62,723 nucleotides of DNA from Clostridium sp. (GCF_029258205.1 NZ_JARHZJ010000022.1:1-62723); one strand, 5' to 3'. Counted from the first letter of the stretch, positions 8,055 to 16,534 are shown. Numbers and translations are program-made. Notes: generated by a model from the letters alone, not told the origin.

Positions 8055-8927
8055 TTAAGATTTGCTTCTAGATTTAAATTTCATTATTAAAAATAATATT
8101 ATTAAAAATAATAATATTATAAATAATATTATTAGTGTTATTAGAAGATTAATATTTATATGATTAAATGTTTCTGTAGTTTTTTTAATATTATTTTCGA
8201 TTTGATTTTTATCATTTAAATTTTTATCATCTAAATTTTTATCATTTGAATTTAATGTAGTTCTTTCTCCTCTTACTAATAAACGCTCTGTATTTACTCC
8301 ATAAGGATAACAAGTTAATAATGTAACATAATCTTTTCCATCAACTATTTTTAAATCATTAATTTGATCTGGAGATACTATTTTAATTTGATTTACTTTA
8401 TATTCAAGATTATTTTTGAAAATATGTAAAGTGAACACATCACCTTTTTTTAATTTGTCTATGTCTGTAAATAATTTTTGTGTTGTTAAACCAGTGTGAG
8501 CAGCCAAAACAGAATGAGTATTTTCACCACCAATTGGGAAAGATGTTCCTTCTAACATTCCAACTCCTTTTTTTAAATCATCAGATGAAGTTCCAAAATA
8601 TACAGGTAAGTTTATATTTATGCTAGGAATTTCTATATATCCTAAAAGACTTCCATTTTTAATATTTAAGCTTGAAGGTAATTTATTAGGAGCAGTTCCA
8701 TTAAATAAATCATTATTATATTTATTTAATTTTTGCGTTAAATCATCAATCTCATCATTACTAATAGAATTTATTTTTTTATTGTATTCAGAAATTGTAG
8801 AAACAGCAAATTTATTATTTATATAGTTAGAAAGTATGGGATAGATTAAAAATCCTAAGGCAACTAATGTAATTAAAATTAAAGTGAAAAAATATAATTT
8901 TTTTAGTTTTTTCAAATAATTATTCAT
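8055..8927 (-). CDS. Class C (pilus) sortase
   Basis: A 290-residue membrane transpeptidase with an N-terminal transmembrane helix (about 10-30), the sortase beta-barrel, and a second C-terminal helix (about 258-282) with a basic tail, the layout of pilin-polymerising class C enzymes. Catalytic residues are visible: His in LAAHTG, Cys in TLLTCYPYG and Arg in LLVRGER. The DP[FWY] lid motif common in class C sortases is not seen before the GYIEIP strand, which is unusual. It follows pilin and adhesin genes and should link the pilin through its IPRTG signal. Residues 228-245 contain a threefold NDKNL-type repeat. The ribosome binding site GGAGGTG is 23 bases from the ATG, with a hairpin between. 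Confidence 0.88.
   Translation of the reverse strand: MNNYLKKLKKLYFFTLILITLVALGFLIYPILSNYINNKFAVSTISEYNKKINSISNDEIDDLTQKLNKYNNDLFNGTAPNKLPSSLNIKNGSLLGYIEIPSININLPVYFGTSSDDLKKGVGMLEGTSFPIGGENTHSVLAAHTGLTTQKLFTDIDKLKKGDVFTLHIFKNNLEYKVNQIKIVSPDQINDLKIVDGKDYVTLLTCYPYGVNTERLLVRGERTTLNSNDKNLDDKNLNDKNQIENNIKKTTETFNHININLLITLIILFIILLFLIILFLIMKFKSRSKS
8206..8250. repeat. Tandem 15-bp repeat, three copies, inside the sortase gene
   Basis: Three consecutive near-identical 15-bp units (TTTTTATCATTTAAA, then versions with CTAAA and TTGAA endings). They encode the DKNL-N-type repeats in the extracytoplasmic segment before the last membrane helix. The unit length keeps frame, so copy-number change would alter only linker length. 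Confidence 0.8.
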
Positions 8928-8957
8928 AGCAATAAAATTACTATGAAATTCACCTCC
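8923..8957 (-). promoter_or_regulatory. Hairpin burying the sortase start codon, with displaced ribosome site
   Basis: On the minus strand the ribosome site GGAGGTG (8957-8951) is followed three bases later by an 11-bp hairpin. Its arms are TTCATAGTAAT (8947-8937) and ATTGCTATGAA (8933-8923), with a TTT loop and one G-U pair. The ATG start lies in the second arm, 23 bases from the ribosome site, far beyond normal spacing. The hairpin could shorten the effective distance, as in phage T4 gene 38, or repress translation. No other in-frame start lies at a normal distance. Confidence 0.6.
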
Positions 8958-9058
8958 TTTTTTTATATTAACTTTGTTTTAGTAACTAACATCCATTTTA
9001 AACAGAGATTTATACGTATATTTCAGGTATTAAAAATATAAAATAAATATTTATTCAT

Positions 9059-9122
9059 AAAAAAAACTTCTTTTAAGTAAAAAATTATATATAATTAATT
9101 TTACTTTAAAAAAGAAGTTTTT
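9059..9122 (-). terminator. Intra-operon terminator between pilin and sortase
   Basis: Long arms (9099-9122 and about 9061-9082 on the plus strand) form a stem of AAAACTTCTTTT-type sequence followed on the minus strand by a T-run. It lies just after the major pilin gene and about 130 bases before the sortase. Partial termination would make pilin more abundant than sortase, a common arrangement for pilus operons. Confidence 0.7.
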
Positions 9123-9183
9123 AGTAGTTATTTAATTATATAATTTTTGAATAGTTCACTTTGTAGAGCAAGTATAATATATT

Positions 9184-10716
9184 TTAGTTTTTAGAAGCTT
9201 TTTTATTTTCTAATTTTAAATATAATAATCCTAACATACCTAAAACACAAACTAAACTTAATAAAGTGATGGCTATTTTTACAAATCCTATTGTTCCAAC
9301 TCCTCCAGTTCTTGGAATTGAGAATCCAGCATGGTTTGTAATTTGAACAGTAAATAAATCATTTCCATTAGTTTCATAAGGATTATTCAGTATATATCCA
9401 GCTTTATTATTATTAGATATATTTATAATTGCTGAACCAGTATAATTACCAGTAGAGTCTTTTTTAGGTGTAATTGTTACTTCGATTGGATCTTTTAGTA
9501 AACTGTATCCTTTTGGAGAGCTTAACTCTTTAATGTAATAAGTTCCTTCTTTTAATCCTTTAAATGAAGCTATACCATTTGAATCAGTTATTACATTTTT
9601 TTTAGAAGGAGTTAATGCAAACTCAGCACCTTGTAAAGTTTTATTAGTATCATCTGAATCAACTTTTTTTATTGCAAATCCCCAAGTGTAAGTAGTAACA
9701 TGGTCTTTTAAATGTTTATAACTATCTTTAACATAAGGGTTGTTTGTATATTCTAAGTCAATATCGTTAGGGTTACCACCATTATCTTTTGTACTAATTA
9801 AAGCATTTTCATTTAAAGTAGCTTGATAGTGTAAAGTTAAGCCTTTAGTAGCATATTCTTTTATATTATCATATTTAAATTCTATAGTTATAATAGTTTT
9901 TCCAGTAGAATCTTTTGTTGTTGATACATTATAATCAGTACCATTTACAAAAGTTTTATCACCAGAAGTAATATTAAATCCAGTATTTTCATCATATGTT
10001 AAGCCTTTACTCATAGTATCTGTAAATATGTATTTTATACCTGTTGCATTTGATTGATATGCTGGTATAACTGAATTAACTTCATATTTTATAACATCCC
10101 CAATATTTGCTGAAGAAGTTTTAACTTTTTTACCATTTTCAATTATATTTTTTTCTAAAGTTGGCTTATTATCTTTAGGATTAATAGTTAGATTGTAATT
10201 CCAAGTTTTATTTAAAACTTGTGGTACTGATACTAGTATAGGAGTAGAAGCAACCATAGCGTCAGAAGAATCTTTTGATGTTTCAGTTACTAAATAATAT
10301 CCTAAGTTAACAGTTGTTTTTTGTCCATTTAACAAAGATATACCTTTTATGGAATTATCAAGAACATATTTATGTATATTAGTAGCTAAATCTTTTACTT
10401 GATCTGTTGTTAATTTTTGTAGATTATCCACAGTATAAACAGAAGTTGTATCTTTTGAATTCATAGTATAATTGGGATTATTGAAAAACTTTTTAAATTC
10501 ATTTGTTGGCGTATATTCATAAGCATCTCCACTTTGAGTTGCACTTAATACTTCATAGGCAGTAAAAGTAGATCCATTTTTATTTATTGTTACACTTCCT
10601 TCAGTTGGATGGTTTTCACCAAGAGTTGGCGTTGTTGCAAATACTGGTATTGATAATGCCATAAAAATAAATAAGCATGACATAAAAATACTAAATTTAA
10701 AAATTCTATTATTCAT
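9184..10716 (-). CDS. Major pilin subunit (SpaA/SpaH-type, sortase-anchored)
   Basis: A 510-residue secreted surface protein with a signal peptide ending near residue 27 (PVFATTP). It has a pilin-like N-terminal domain, central isopeptide-type domains and a CnaB/SpaA domain near 355-430 with the E-box YYIKELSSPKGY. A lysine-bearing pilin-motif-like stretch (WNYNLTINPKDNK, about residues 172-184) is the likely cross-linking site. The C-terminus is a cell-wall sorting signal: IPRTG, a hydrophobic helix and a LENKKASKN tail. The gene begins five bases after the adhesin stop, and its ribosome site AAGGAG lies inside the end of that gene, so translation is probably coupled. The terminator at 9059-9122 follows. 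Confidence 0.88.
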   Translation of the reverse strand: MNNRIFKFSIFMSCLFIFMALSIPVFATTPTLGENHPTEGSVTINKNGSTFTAYEVLSATQSGDAYEYTPTNEFKKFFNNPNYTMNSKDTTSVYTVDNLQKLTTDQVKDLATNIHKYVLDNSIKGISLLNGQKTTVNLGYYLVTETSKDSSDAMVASTPILVSVPQVLNKTWNYNLTINPKDNKPTLEKNIIENGKKVKTSSANIGDVIKYEVNSVIPAYQSNATGIKYIFTDTMSKGLTYDENTGFNITSGDKTFVNGTDYNVSTTKDSTGKTIITIEFKYDNIKEYATKGLTLHYQATLNENALISTKDNGGNPNDIDLEYTNNPYVKDSYKHLKDHVTTYTWGFAIKKVDSDDTNKTLQGAEFALTPSKKNVITDSNGIASFKGLKEGTYYIKELSSPKGYSLLKDPIEVTITPKKDSTGNYTGSAIINISNNNKAGYILNNPYETNGNDLFTVQITNHAGFSIPRTGGVGTIGFVKIAITLLSLVCVLGMLGLLYLKLENKKASKN

Positions 10717-10720
10717 TTCA

Positions 10721-12862
10721 TTAATTCTCCTTATTTCTTATAATTAATTTATTACTAGCTAGTAAAATTACTGTAATTACTAATAATAAATTTCCTATTA
10801 AGTAAAATTTAAAAGTTCCACTAGCACCAGTTTCAGGCAATATTATTCTAGGCATGTCCTTTACTGTAATACTATATGAATTTGTTTTTGTATTCTTAAT
10901 TAAAGGTAATACTTGTCCTTCTTTACCTACTTTATAAAAGCTTTCTTTAGATGTTAAAGTTATATAAATATCAGGACTTAATTTATATCCATTAGGTGAT
11001 TTGATTTCTTTTAGTATGTAATTGCCATAAGGTAAGTTATTAATTGAAAAATAAGAATCTTCACCAATAGGTTTTAGACATATAGTTCCGTTATTATTTA
11101 TTTCATAATTATTTTTATTTTGTTTAGAAATAAATTTTAAAGCATTTTCAGAATCATCTTGTTTTACTAATTTAAATTCAGCACCTAAAAGAGGAATATT
11201 ATTTTCATTAACTTTTTTAATCATTAAATCGCATTGAGGTGGAAGCGATTCATCTTCAAAAATAACAGTAACTACCTTACTACTATCATTTACTAAAAAA
11301 TACTTTGGATTTTTATTTAATTTATATCCATTTGGAGGTGTTTTTTCAATTAACTTATAATGGCCATAAGGTAATTCTAAGCTTATTGGTTTATTTGAAA
11401 TTGTTGTAATTTCGTCTATTTGCTTTCCGTACACATCAATTACAGGTTTATTATCATAAGTAGTTAGCTTAAATACTGCTCCAGAAAGTATTCGTTCATC
11501 TTTATCTCCAGCAGCAATCTTTTTTATACTTACTTCTGGTGTTTTTTTAGTAATAACCTCGTTAGTAGGAATTTCATTTACATAAGCTATATTTGAAACA
11601 GATTCACCTGGTTTAATATTTTTCATGCTAGCATCTATTGTTATATATGCATCTTCACCTTTTTGAATATCATTTTTATCATTTACAATATTAATTTCAT
11701 TAGTTGTTTTATCATACTTTATTGAAAAATGACCTGTTTGTGATATTTTAATATCTGATAGCCTAGGGTCTAATGGATCTCTAATGTGCATACTTCCTTT
11801 AGCAAAGTATCCATCTGAATCAAATTTTATTTTGTATTGTATATTTTGATCTCCATTATTATTAATAACTGTTTTACTTACACTTTTAATTACATCTATA
11901 GCTCCAGATTTTGAACTAGGTTTTGCTGTGTAATCAGTATCATATTTAGAATTGTTGTAATAAAAATGAGCTGAGTTAGTGTACTTAGCTTCTGTAGATA
12001 CAATTTTTGTAGAATATCTTAAGGAATACTGTTCATAATTTATCATTCCAAAATCTATCTTTATAGAATTTTTAGTAGCTTTTATTTTTCCAGAATCAAA
12101 GAATTCTTTAGTTACATCAGTTCTTTGATCATAATAATCAATTTTTGTTAAATGTATGCTGTCAATTAAAAGCTCCATTCCTTTGGGAATATTATCAAGA
12201 AAAATAGAGTTTTTAAGGTCAGGCCTTTTATCTCTATTTATTTCGACATAGTATTTTATATTATCCTTCATATTAGATATTATTCCTAAGCCACTTGAAT
12301 CACGAGATAAGAATGCACCTTTATACATAATAGGAGAGGTTTGAGATGTATCTCCACTTCGTTCTTTACCACTAACATAAATAGTTTTAGTTGTATCATA
12401 TAAATTTATAGTTATTGGATATTCTTTGTTTTTTATATTGCTATTTCCAGTTAGAGAAATAACAATATATCCTTGTAATCTTGTTTTATCTCCAATATTA
12501 TTTTTGAAAGTTAAAGTTAATAAGTTCCCATTAACTACACAATCAGAAAAATGTTTTTTGGGATAATCTGGAGTTATATCTTTAAATATATCTGGTAATT
12601 GTATTGTTATAGTATCTCCAGCATGTAACTTGTTTTTATCTATAATTTGATAATCTATTCTCAAGGTATTAGTAATACCATCCATAACGGTTGTATTTTC
12701 AGAATTATCAAAAGTTACACTAGTAAGTTTAACAGCACCATTGGCTTGTTCTGAAGATTGAGAGGCACATAAAACATTTTTCACAGGTGTTATTATATTT
12801 ATTAAAATTGAAATAATAACTATTAAAAGTATTGAAAATCTGTATGTTTTTATATTTTTAAT
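10721..12862 (-). CDS. Pilus tip adhesin/minor pilin with CnaB domains, ATT start
   Basis: A sortase-anchored protein of about 713 residues if started at ATT 12862. The only in-frame standard start, GTG 12784, would drop the signal peptide. The 26 upstream codons encode a basic then strongly hydrophobic stretch joining VLCASQ, an ideal signal peptide and cleavage site. The ribosome site GGAGGTG (12876-12870) lies 7 bases before the ATT. The body has Cna-like adhesive beta domains, then CnaB/SpaA domains around residues 450-545 and 555-640 (LPYGHYKLIEKTPPNGY and LPYGNYILKEIKSPNGY E-boxes). It ends with LPETG, a membrane helix and a basic tail. It is the first gene of the pilus operon and is expected at the pilus tip. 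The non-AUG start could lower expression or be a recent ATG-to-ATT change. Confidence 0.82.
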   Translation of the reverse strand: MKNIKTYRFSILLIVIISILINIITPVKNVLCASQSSEQANGAVKLTSVTFDNSENTTVMDGITNTLRIDYQIIDKNKLHAGDTITIQLPDIFKDITPDYPKKHFSDCVVNGNLLTLTFKNNIGDKTRLQGYIVISLTGNSNIKNKEYPITINLYDTTKTIYVSGKERSGDTSQTSPIMYKGAFLSRDSSGLGIISNMKDNIKYYVEINRDKRPDLKNSIFLDNIPKGMELLIDSIHLTKIDYYDQRTDVTKEFFDSGKIKATKNSIKIDFGMINYEQYSLRYSTKIVSTEAKYTNSAHFYYNNSKYDTDYTAKPSSKSGAIDVIKSVSKTVINNNGDQNIQYKIKFDSDGYFAKGSMHIRDPLDPRLSDIKISQTGHFSIKYDKTTNEINIVNDKNDIQKGEDAYITIDASMKNIKPGESVSNIAYVNEIPTNEVITKKTPEVSIKKIAAGDKDERILSGAVFKLTTYDNKPVIDVYGKQIDEITTISNKPISLELPYGHYKLIEKTPPNGYKLNKNPKYFLVNDSSKVVTVIFEDESLPPQCDLMIKKVNENNIPLLGAEFKLVKQDDSENALKFISKQNKNNYEINNNGTICLKPIGEDSYFSINNLPYGNYILKEIKSPNGYKLSPDIYITLTSKESFYKVGKEGQVLPLIKNTKTNSYSITVKDMPRIILPETGASGTFKFYLIGNLLLVITVILLASNKLIIRNKEN

Positions 12863-12905
12863 CTTAACACACCTCCATTAATTTCATAGTATTGTAATAA
12901 TTAAA

Positions 12906-12954
12906 TAAAAAAACCGACTAATTTTATAAGAATTCTTATAAAAAATAGTCGGTT
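12906..12954 (-). terminator. Long terminator hairpin in the pilus-operon leader
   Basis: On the minus strand the arms AACCGACTA and TAGTCGGTT (12954-12946 and 12920-12912) enclose a further palindrome centred on GAATTC. The result is one hairpin of more than 40 bases followed by a T-run (12913-12906). It stands between the promoter at 13088-13114 and the first pilus gene. It must therefore be bypassed for pilus expression, or else it ends a short leader RNA. Confidence 0.85.
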
Positions 12955-13080
12955 GCATCACTAACTCAATATATTCAAGATGCCCAAATACAGAATATAT
13001 ATCAATGTTTACTATGGATTTATTATTTTTTTGTTGTTTGTTTTAATGTTTTTAATAAAATTTTAACAATTGAATTGCCT
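12955..13080 (-). promoter_or_regulatory. Structured 5' leader of the pilus operon (candidate attenuator)
   Basis: About 125 bases of leader precede the terminator on the minus strand. It can form GATATATATTC/GAATATATTG pairing and a GCATC/GATGC stem abutting the terminator. These are competing helices such as those in riboswitches or protein-bound attenuators. I do not recognise the class: it lacks GEMM, c-di-GMP-II, T-box, purine, SAM or TPP hallmarks. The region from 13120 to 13330 beyond the promoter holds nothing I recognise. Confidence 0.5.
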
Positions 13081-13087
13081 TAAATAT

Positions 13088-13114
13088 ACTATAATATAAT
13101 TTTTTTTTTGTCAA
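13088..13114 (-). promoter_or_regulatory. Pilus operon promoter
   Basis: On the minus strand a perfect TTGACA (13114-13109) is followed after 15 bases by TATAGT (13093-13088), or after 17 bases by TAGTAT. An A-tract directly follows the -35 box. Transcription would begin near 13080. Confidence 0.6.
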
Positions 13115-13330
13115 TACAAAAAATATAGATATAAAGAAAATGAATAACTATATAATTGATTTTATTTATATAAATATTAAATTATAATTTGGTTTTTAAT
13201 AAAATTAATTATTGATTTATTTGGGATAAATAAATTATTGGAATAGCTAAAAAAAGAAATATTTAACTAATAATTAGTAATTATTCTATTTACATAACTG
13301 GTGAGTAGTTCACAATAAAGAAGAATTAAA

Positions 13331-13377
13331 AAATGATAAAAATAAATCCTATGAAATACTATTTCATAGGATTTATT
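13331..13377 (-). terminator. Terminator overlapping the end of the GntR gene
   Basis: Perfect 17-bp arms (13361-13377 and 13341-13357 on the plus strand) with a 3-base loop are followed on the minus strand by T-rich sequence. One arm encodes the last codons (KINPMK) of the regulator, so coding sequence and terminator are shared. Confidence 0.82.
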
Positions 13378-14090
13378 TTTATGGTGCTATGTTTTACTGG
13401 AAGATAGTGTTTGTTAAAGATAATTGGAAATTCTGAATTGGAATATATAGATTCATCAATTAAATAAAATTGTGTTTCATCTTTAATAGGGTGGCTTTTA
13501 GTTACAAAGTTACCAGAGGTAGTAAACTTAATAGTACTTTTTATTTTTGAACATTCTTTATAGCATTCTTTTTCAACAAATTTCAATAAATTAGTTTTAT
13601 CTGATAAATCTATATTAAATTTTGAAATTGCTTCAATAGATATTATTGTGTAAGAATAAGCTAGAGCTAAATTATCATTTAAATACCATCTATCAATACA
13701 AACAGTTGCCACAGAACTATTTCCTAATATCTTTTTATAATAATCTGATGGTGGGTCTATTTTAAAGTCTAATTCAATATTATTCGTTTTTACATCTAAA
13801 CACTTATATACAGGGTGTCCTATTTTTTCTAAACCTGTTGTATCAGTTTTAGTTTCTTTAATTATATAATTTCCTTTACCCCTAATGTTTTTTATTAATC
13901 CATCATCTTGAAGTAAAGCTAAAGCTTGTCTAAGTGTGCTTCTGCTAACACCTAATCTTTTTGCAAGTTCAGGTTCAGAAGGAAGCCTACTATTTTCAGG
14001 AAAGGTTCCTTCATTGATCATTTTAAAAAGTTTGTCGTATACGTTAACATACAATAGTTCTTTAGTCTTATTTACAGTTAATAGTTCCAT
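13359..14090 (-). CDS. GntR-family regulator with UTRA effector domain
   Basis: A 243-residue transcription factor. Residues 10-75 form the GntR winged helix-turn-helix (LPSEPELAKRLGVSRSTLRQAL, then the IRGKGNYI wing). The rest is a UTRA small-molecule-binding domain. It diverges from uridine phosphorylase and phosphopentomutase, so it most likely represses nucleoside or deoxyribonucleoside catabolism. UTRA regulators bind sugar phosphates or related ligands, so a pentose phosphate is a reasonable guess. Repeated ACAAGTT/GACAA-type words in the divergent region are possible operators. In Bacillus the comparable operon is ruled by DeoR, so a GntR-type controller here is noteworthy. Its last codons form half of its terminator. 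Confidence 0.82.
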   Translation of the reverse strand: MELLTVNKTKELLYVNVYDKLFKMINEGTFPENSRLPSEPELAKRLGVSRSTLRQALALLQDDGLIKNIRGKGNYIIKETKTDTTGLEKIGHPVYKCLDVKTNNIELDFKIDPPSDYYKKILGNSSVATVCIDRWYLNDNLALAYSYTIISIEAISKFNIDLSDKTNLLKFVEKECYKECSKIKSTIKFTTSGNFVTKSHPIKDETQFYLIDESIYSNSEFPIIFNKHYLPVKHSTIKINPMK

Positions 14091-14110
14091 TTGTAATCAC
14101 CTTTCTAAAA

Positions 14111-14145
14111 ATAAACAAGTTACAAACAAGTTGTACTAGGACAAA
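14111..14145. promoter_or_regulatory. Candidate GntR operator words near the regulator start
   Basis: ACAAGTT occurs twice within 16 bases (AAACAAGTTACAAACAAGTT) followed by GTACTAGGACAA, 20 bases upstream of the regulator. Related words (TAGACAACT, TAGACAAGT) recur at 14261-14282. Repetition on both sides of the divergent region suggests autoregulation. The assignment is inferred. Confidence 0.4.
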
Positions 14146-14219
14146 GTATTATTTACTTAAATTATAAAAGATTTTATGTTAATAACCAATAAATAATTTT
14201 AAAAAAAATCTGTAAACGT

Positions 14220-14282
14220 TTGATAATTTCTAAAAATTGTAGTATTATATAAATATAAAATAGACAACTAAGTAGACAAGTT
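14220..14282 (+). promoter_or_regulatory. udp-deoB promoter with downstream direct-repeat operator
   Basis: TTGATA (14220-14225), a 17-base spacer and TATTAT (14243-14248) form a good promoter. About 12 bases later lie TAGACAACT and TAGACAAGT in direct repeat (14261-14282), placed where a repressor would block initiation. TGTAAACGTTTGA (from 14211) overlaps the -35 box and resembles half of a CcpA cre site. Confidence 0.55.
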
Positions 14283-14324
14283 TAAAATTGTTATAAGAAA
14301 ACAAGTTATTAGGAGGAAATATAA

Positions 14325-15110
14325 ATGATTTATACACAAGGTTCAGAAAAACAGTTTCATATAGACGTAGCACCAGGAGAAGTTGGAAGATATGTAATAA
14401 TGCCTGGAGATCCAAAAAGATGTGCTAAAATAGCAAAATATTTAGATGATGCTAAGTTAGTGGCTGACAAAAGAGAATATGTTACATATACTGGATATTT
14501 AGATGGAGAAAAAGTAAGCGTTACTTCAACTGGTATTGGTGGTCCATCAGCTGCAATAGCATTAGAAGAATTAGTTAAATGTGGAGCAGATACTTTCATC
14601 AGAGTAGGAACTTGCGGTGGAATAGATTTAAACGTTAAAGGTGGAGATCTTATAATAGCAACTGGATCTATAAGAGCAGAAGGTACTTCAAGAGAATATG
14701 CTCCAATAGAATTCCCAGCAGTAGCAAATTTAGATGTAATAAATGCTTTAGTTAAAGGAGCAAAAGAATTAAAAGTTCCTTATCATACAGGTGTAGTTCA
14801 ATCAAAAGACTCTTTTTATGGACAACACTCACCAGAAAATAAACCTGTAAGCTATGATTTATTAAATAAATGGGAAGCATGGAAAAGATGTGGATGTTTA
14901 GGATCAGAAATGGAAGGAGCAGCATTATTTATAGTAGGAAGCTATTTAAGAGTAAGAGTTGGAGCTGTTTTCCTAACTATAGCTAACCAAGAAAGACAAA
15001 AAGAAGGTCTTGATAATCCTCAAGTACACGATACAGAGGTTGCAATAAAAGCAGGAATAGAAGGAATAAGAAACTTAATTAAAGAAGATAAAATGAAAAA
15101 TAATGCATAG
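14325..15110 (+). CDS. udp: Uridine phosphorylase
   Basis: A 261-residue member of the hexameric nucleoside phosphorylase family. It cleaves uridine, and often deoxyuridine, with phosphate to uracil and (deoxy)ribose-1-phosphate in the cytosol. Visible motifs are the phosphate-binding GDPKR near residue 28, RVGTCGG near 94, [11 protein letters not shown] near 158 (the Gln/Phe stretch typical of Udp rather than DeoD) and SEMEGAALF near 192 for ribose binding. Length matches E. coli Udp (253). The AGGAGG site is properly placed. It is the first gene of a pair with deoB, which converts the product to the 5-phosphate. The divergent GntR/UTRA protein is the likely regulator. Confidence 0.9.
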   Translation: MIYTQGSEKQFHIDVAPGEVGRYVIMPGDPKRCAKIAKYLDDAKLVADKREYVTYTGYLDGEKVSVTSTGIGGPSAAIALEELVKCGADTFIRVGTCGGIDLNVKGGDLIIATGSIRAEGTSREYAPIEFPAVANLDVINALVKGAKELKVPYHTGVVQSKDSFYGQHSPENKPVSYDLLNKWEAWKRCGCLGSEMEGAALFIVGSYLRVRVGAVFLTIANQERQKEGLDNPQVHDTEVAIKAGIEGIRNLIKEDKMKNNA

Positions 15111-15154
15111 TAGATTAAGCTACCTATAAATTTTAGTTAAATTCATCTAATAGA

Positions 15155-15202
15155 TTAGTAATTCTTAGTAAAATCTTTTGGATTTAGCTTTAGAATTACT
15201 AA
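15155..15202 (+). other. Intercistronic hairpin between udp and deoB
   Basis: Arms TTAGTAATTCT and AGAATTACTAA with a nested AAATC/GATTT stem and no following T-run. It is more likely an mRNA processing or stability element, setting udp:deoB ratios, than a terminator. Confidence 0.5.
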
Positions 15203-15285
15203 CTATTAGTAAAAATGAAACTTAATATATAAGATGAAATTTTAAAAATTATAATATATACGGAAATACACTTAGGGGGTTAATA

Positions 15286-16476
15286 ATGAGTAAATATAAA
15301 AGAATTTTTACAATAGTAATAGATTCATTAGGAATAGGTGCAATGAATGATTCAGAAAAATACGGAGATGTTAATGTTGATACATTAGGACATATTGCTG
15401 AATCAGTAAATACATTTAATATACCTAATCTTCAAAAAATGGGTATAGCAAACTTACATCCAATAAAACATGTAGCTCCAGTTAAGGATCCTATAGGATA
15501 TCAAGCTAAAATGGCTGAAGCAAGTGTTGGTAAAGATACAATGACAGGACACTGGGAAATGATGGGCTTACACATAACTAAGCCATTTAAAACTTTCACA
15601 GATACTGGATTCCCACAAGAATTATTAGATGAGTTAGAAGAAAAAACTGGTCATAAAATAGTAGGAAACAAGAGTGCTAGTGGAACAGAAATCCTAGATG
15701 AATTAGGAGAACATCAAATTGATACTGGAGATATGATAGTTTATACATCAGCAGATTCAGTTTTACAAATTTGTGGTCAAGAAGAAACTTTTGGATTAGA
15801 AGAATTATATAGATGTTGTGAAATAGCAAGAGAATTAACTCTTAAAGATGAATGGAAAGTTGGAAGAATTATAGCAAGACCTTACTTAGGAACTAAAAAA
15901 GGTGAATTCAAGAGAACAAGTAATAGACATGACTATGCTCTTAAACCATACGGAAGAACAGTTCTTAATGAATTAAAAGATAACAACTTTGATGTTATTT
16001 CAGTTGGTAAAATAAAAGATATATTTGATGGAGAAGGAATAACTGAAGGAAATAAATCTAAGAGTTCAGTTCATGGTATGGAGCAAACATTAGAAATAAT
16101 GGATAGAGACTTTACAGGATTCTGCTTTGTTAACTTAGTTGATTTTGATGCTTTATGGGGACATAGAAGAAATCCACAAGGTTATGCAGAGGAATTAGAA
16201 AAGTTTGATGTTAACTTAGGAAAAGTATTAGAAAAGTTAAATGAAGATGATTTATTAATAATAACAGCTGACCATGGTAATGACCCAACATATACTGGAA
16301 CAGACCACACTCGTGAGTATGTACCATTTTTAGCTTATTCACCATCAATGAAAGGTCATGGACAATTAGAAACTCCAAAAACATTTGCAACTATTGGAGC
16401 AACAATCGCTGATAACTTTGGATTAAAAATGCCAGAAGGAACAATTGGTGAATCAGTTTTAAATAAATTAGTTTAA
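15286..16476 (+). CDS. deoB: Phosphopentomutase
   Basis: A 396-residue binuclear-manganese mutase of the alkaline phosphatase superfamily that interconverts (deoxy)ribose-1- and 5-phosphate. Motifs include the N-terminal metal Asp in VIDSLGIG, the phosphorylated Thr in DTMTGHWE near residue 86, TADHGNDP near 328 and DHTREYVP near 338. The usual length is about 390. It has a strong site (AGGGGGT) eight bases before ATG. With Udp it routes nucleoside pentose into the pentose phosphate pathway, or through deoxyribose-phosphate aldolase, which is not in this window. It ends at a strong terminator. Confidence 0.93.
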   Translation: MSKYKRIFTIVIDSLGIGAMNDSEKYGDVNVDTLGHIAESVNTFNIPNLQKMGIANLHPIKHVAPVKDPIGYQAKMAEASVGKDTMTGHWEMMGLHITKPFKTFTDTGFPQELLDELEEKTGHKIVGNKSASGTEILDELGEHQIDTGDMIVYTSADSVLQICGQEETFGLEELYRCCEIARELTLKDEWKVGRIIARPYLGTKKGEFKRTSNRHDYALKPYGRTVLNELKDNNFDVISVGKIKDIFDGEGITEGNKSKSSVHGMEQTLEIMDRDFTGFCFVNLVDFDALWGHRRNPQGYAEELEKFDVNLGKVLEKLNEDDLLIITADHGNDPTYTGTDHTREYVPFLAYSPSMKGHGQLETPKTFATIGATIADNFGLKMPEGTIGESVLNKLV

Positions 16477-16497
16477 TAATTATAAAAATATATTTAG

Positions 16498-16534
16498 GAG
16501 TGTATCAAAAGTTATTTTGATACACTCATTTTTT
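16498..16534 (+). terminator. deoB terminator (TATCAAAA group)
   Basis: Perfect 13-bp arms GAGTGTATCAAAA and TTTTGATACACTC with a 4-base loop, followed by ATTTTTT. Confidence 0.92.

Noticed and set aside
12955..13080. Assignment of the pilus leader to a known riboswitch
   Set aside because: The GEMM-I GGACGCAAAG word, the T-box, SAM, TPP, lysine, glycine and c-di-GMP-II hallmarks are all absent, so no class name is justified.
14211..14224. CcpA cre site in the udp promoter
   Set aside because: TGTAAACGTTTGAT matches the left half of the consensus but misses the conserved CA at the right end, so it is kept only as a remark.
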